Part shown: piece after piece, positions 5,627 through 6,208 of the stretch | How the letters are laid out: each line of letters opens with the position of its first letter | Numbering within the stretch: the first letter of the stretch is position 1 | Source: Hyphomicrobiales bacterium | GTDB taxonomy: Bacteria > Pseudomonadota > Alphaproteobacteria > Rhodobacterales > Rhodobacteraceae | Direction of reading: 5' to 3' | Assembly: GCA_003558415.1 (NCBI GenBank) | Contig: PWLT01000070.1 | Location: 1-6,208, forward strand | DNA: 6,208 nt | Program-made: the position numbers and the translations under genes | The notes under the pieces: generated by a model | Seen by the model: the letters and a program-made list of their open reading frames with translations, nothing else | Database searches by the model: none | What the model was told of the DNA's origin: nothing

Positions 5627-6208
5627 GCGGCGCGGTCGCGGTTGATCTCTTCCCAGGCCTGGTTGATCGCCTGCATCCGCCCCTCGGCGAGGCGCACCGC
5701 CTCTTCGGGGACACCGCGGGCGATCATCCGGTCGGGGTGGCTTTCGCGCACCGCCCGCGCCCAGGCCTTGCGGATTTCGGGCATCGGCGCATCCGGCGAC
5801 ACCTCGAGCACGTCATAGGGATCGGCCGGCGCGTCGGGCACGAAGCGCGCCTTGAGACAGCGAAAGCAGCGCTCGCTCAGCCCGAAAATCCCGGCGACAT
5901 CGCGCAGGAACGCATCCTCGCGCGGGTCATAGACGCCGTCGGCCATGGCGATGTGAAACAGCCCCTCCATCAGGTCGATCAGCACCGCATCCCCGGGCCC
6001 GAACATCCGCGCGATGCGCCGCGCATAGGCGTCATAGCCGGCCACGTCCTGACTGGCGAGGTTGAACACGCGCGCGGCGTTCCCCTCCTCGCCGTGGGGG
6101 ATGGCGAAGACCTCGCGAAAGGCGGTGACCTCGTCGCGCTTTACCGTTCCGTCGGCCTTGGCCATCTTGGCGCCCAGCGCGATCACTGCGATGGTGAACG
6201 CCACCGAG
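5623..6208 (-). CDS. djlA: DjlA-like co-chaperone: TerB domain plus C-terminal J domain (5'-truncated by window edge)
   Basis: The visible 195 codons encode a TerB-like helical domain followed by a J domain. The TerB part has two matching acidic loops, KADGTVKRDE and MADGVYDPRED, the usual TerB repeat (about 16-25 and 87-97, counting from the GTG at 6204). The J domain starts at DPYDVLEV, carries the essential HPD tripeptide in ESHPDR (156-158) that stimulates the DnaK ATPase, and ends in a NQAWEEI helix. The frame continues through the right edge. The GTG at 6204 is probably an internal valine, because homologues I remember read SVAFTIAVIALGAKMAKADG across this point and the codon before it is TCG (Ser). 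About 30-40 N-terminal residues are therefore likely missing. Unlike E. coli DjlA, no membrane anchor is visible in the part present. Its stop overlaps the EEP gene start. Confidence 0.88.
   Translation of the reverse strand, partial: SVAFTIAVIALGAKMAKADGTVKRDEVTAFREVFAIPHGEEGNAARVFNLASQDVAGYDAYARRIARMFGPGDAVLIDLMEGLFHIAMADGVYDPREDAFLRDVAGIFGLSERCFRCLKARFVPDAPADPYDVLEVSPDAPMPEIRKAWARAVRESHPDRMIARGVPEEAVRLAEGRMQAINQAWEEINRDRAA

Noticed and set aside
4628..5818. A 396-codon + strand frame opposite the EEP and djlA-like genes.
   Set aside because: It is antisense to two genes with intact catalytic motifs (GDFND, SDHFPV, HPD), has an Arg/Gln/His-biased composition, and shows no domain of its own.

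Overview
The window is a GC-rich stretch of bacterial chromosome. The encoded proteins most resemble those of alphaproteobacteria of the Rhodobacteraceae (Roseobacter/Rhodobacter/Paracoccus relatives). This placement comes from recognised protein flavour: a TerB+J-domain DjlA-type chaperone, a TAXI-type TRAP system with a fused permease, and a small periplasmic protein of a kind I remember only from this family. It also rests on an intergenic motif (CTTCATCTTCGCAAAAATA... followed by CCCCGCCGGAGGC) that I recall as common between genes in this family. No database search was possible.

Layout. The left edge (2-394, + strand) is the C-terminal end of methionyl-tRNA synthetase. It converges on a minus-strand block that fills the rest of the window. 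The 132-bp convergent gap (395-526) is packed with inverted repeats, one reaching into the stop of the facing gene, and probably ends transcription from both sides. Reading the minus strand from the right edge, the order is: a 5'-truncated djlA-like gene (to 5623), overlapping by GTGA with an endonuclease/exonuclease/phosphatase-family gene (5626-4598), then after 44 bp a small exported acidic protein (4553-4233). These three look like one transcript. After a 148-bp gap with a large two-part palindrome, a possible FNR-type site and a possible promoter comes the second operon: a TAXI-family periplasmic solute-binding protein (4084-3104) and a fused 4TM/12TM TRAP permease (2938-527). These two are separated by a 165-bp spacer holding a perfect 10-bp GC hairpin.

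How the genes work together. The TAXI protein catches a solute in the periplasm and delivers it to the fused DctQM-type permease, which imports it using an ion gradient. The substrate cannot be read from the sequence; known TAXI systems carry dicarboxylate-type compounds such as glutamate or 2-oxoglutarate. The hairpin between the two genes offers a simple way to make more binding protein than permease. The djlA/endonuclease/small-protein group has no evident shared pathway.

No mobile element, CRISPR array, tRNA, rRNA, phage gene or toxin module is visible, and I do not see a convincing undescribed system. The parts most worth a second look are the intergenic structures, especially the palindrome and FNR-like box ahead of the TAXI operon, and the small exported protein.
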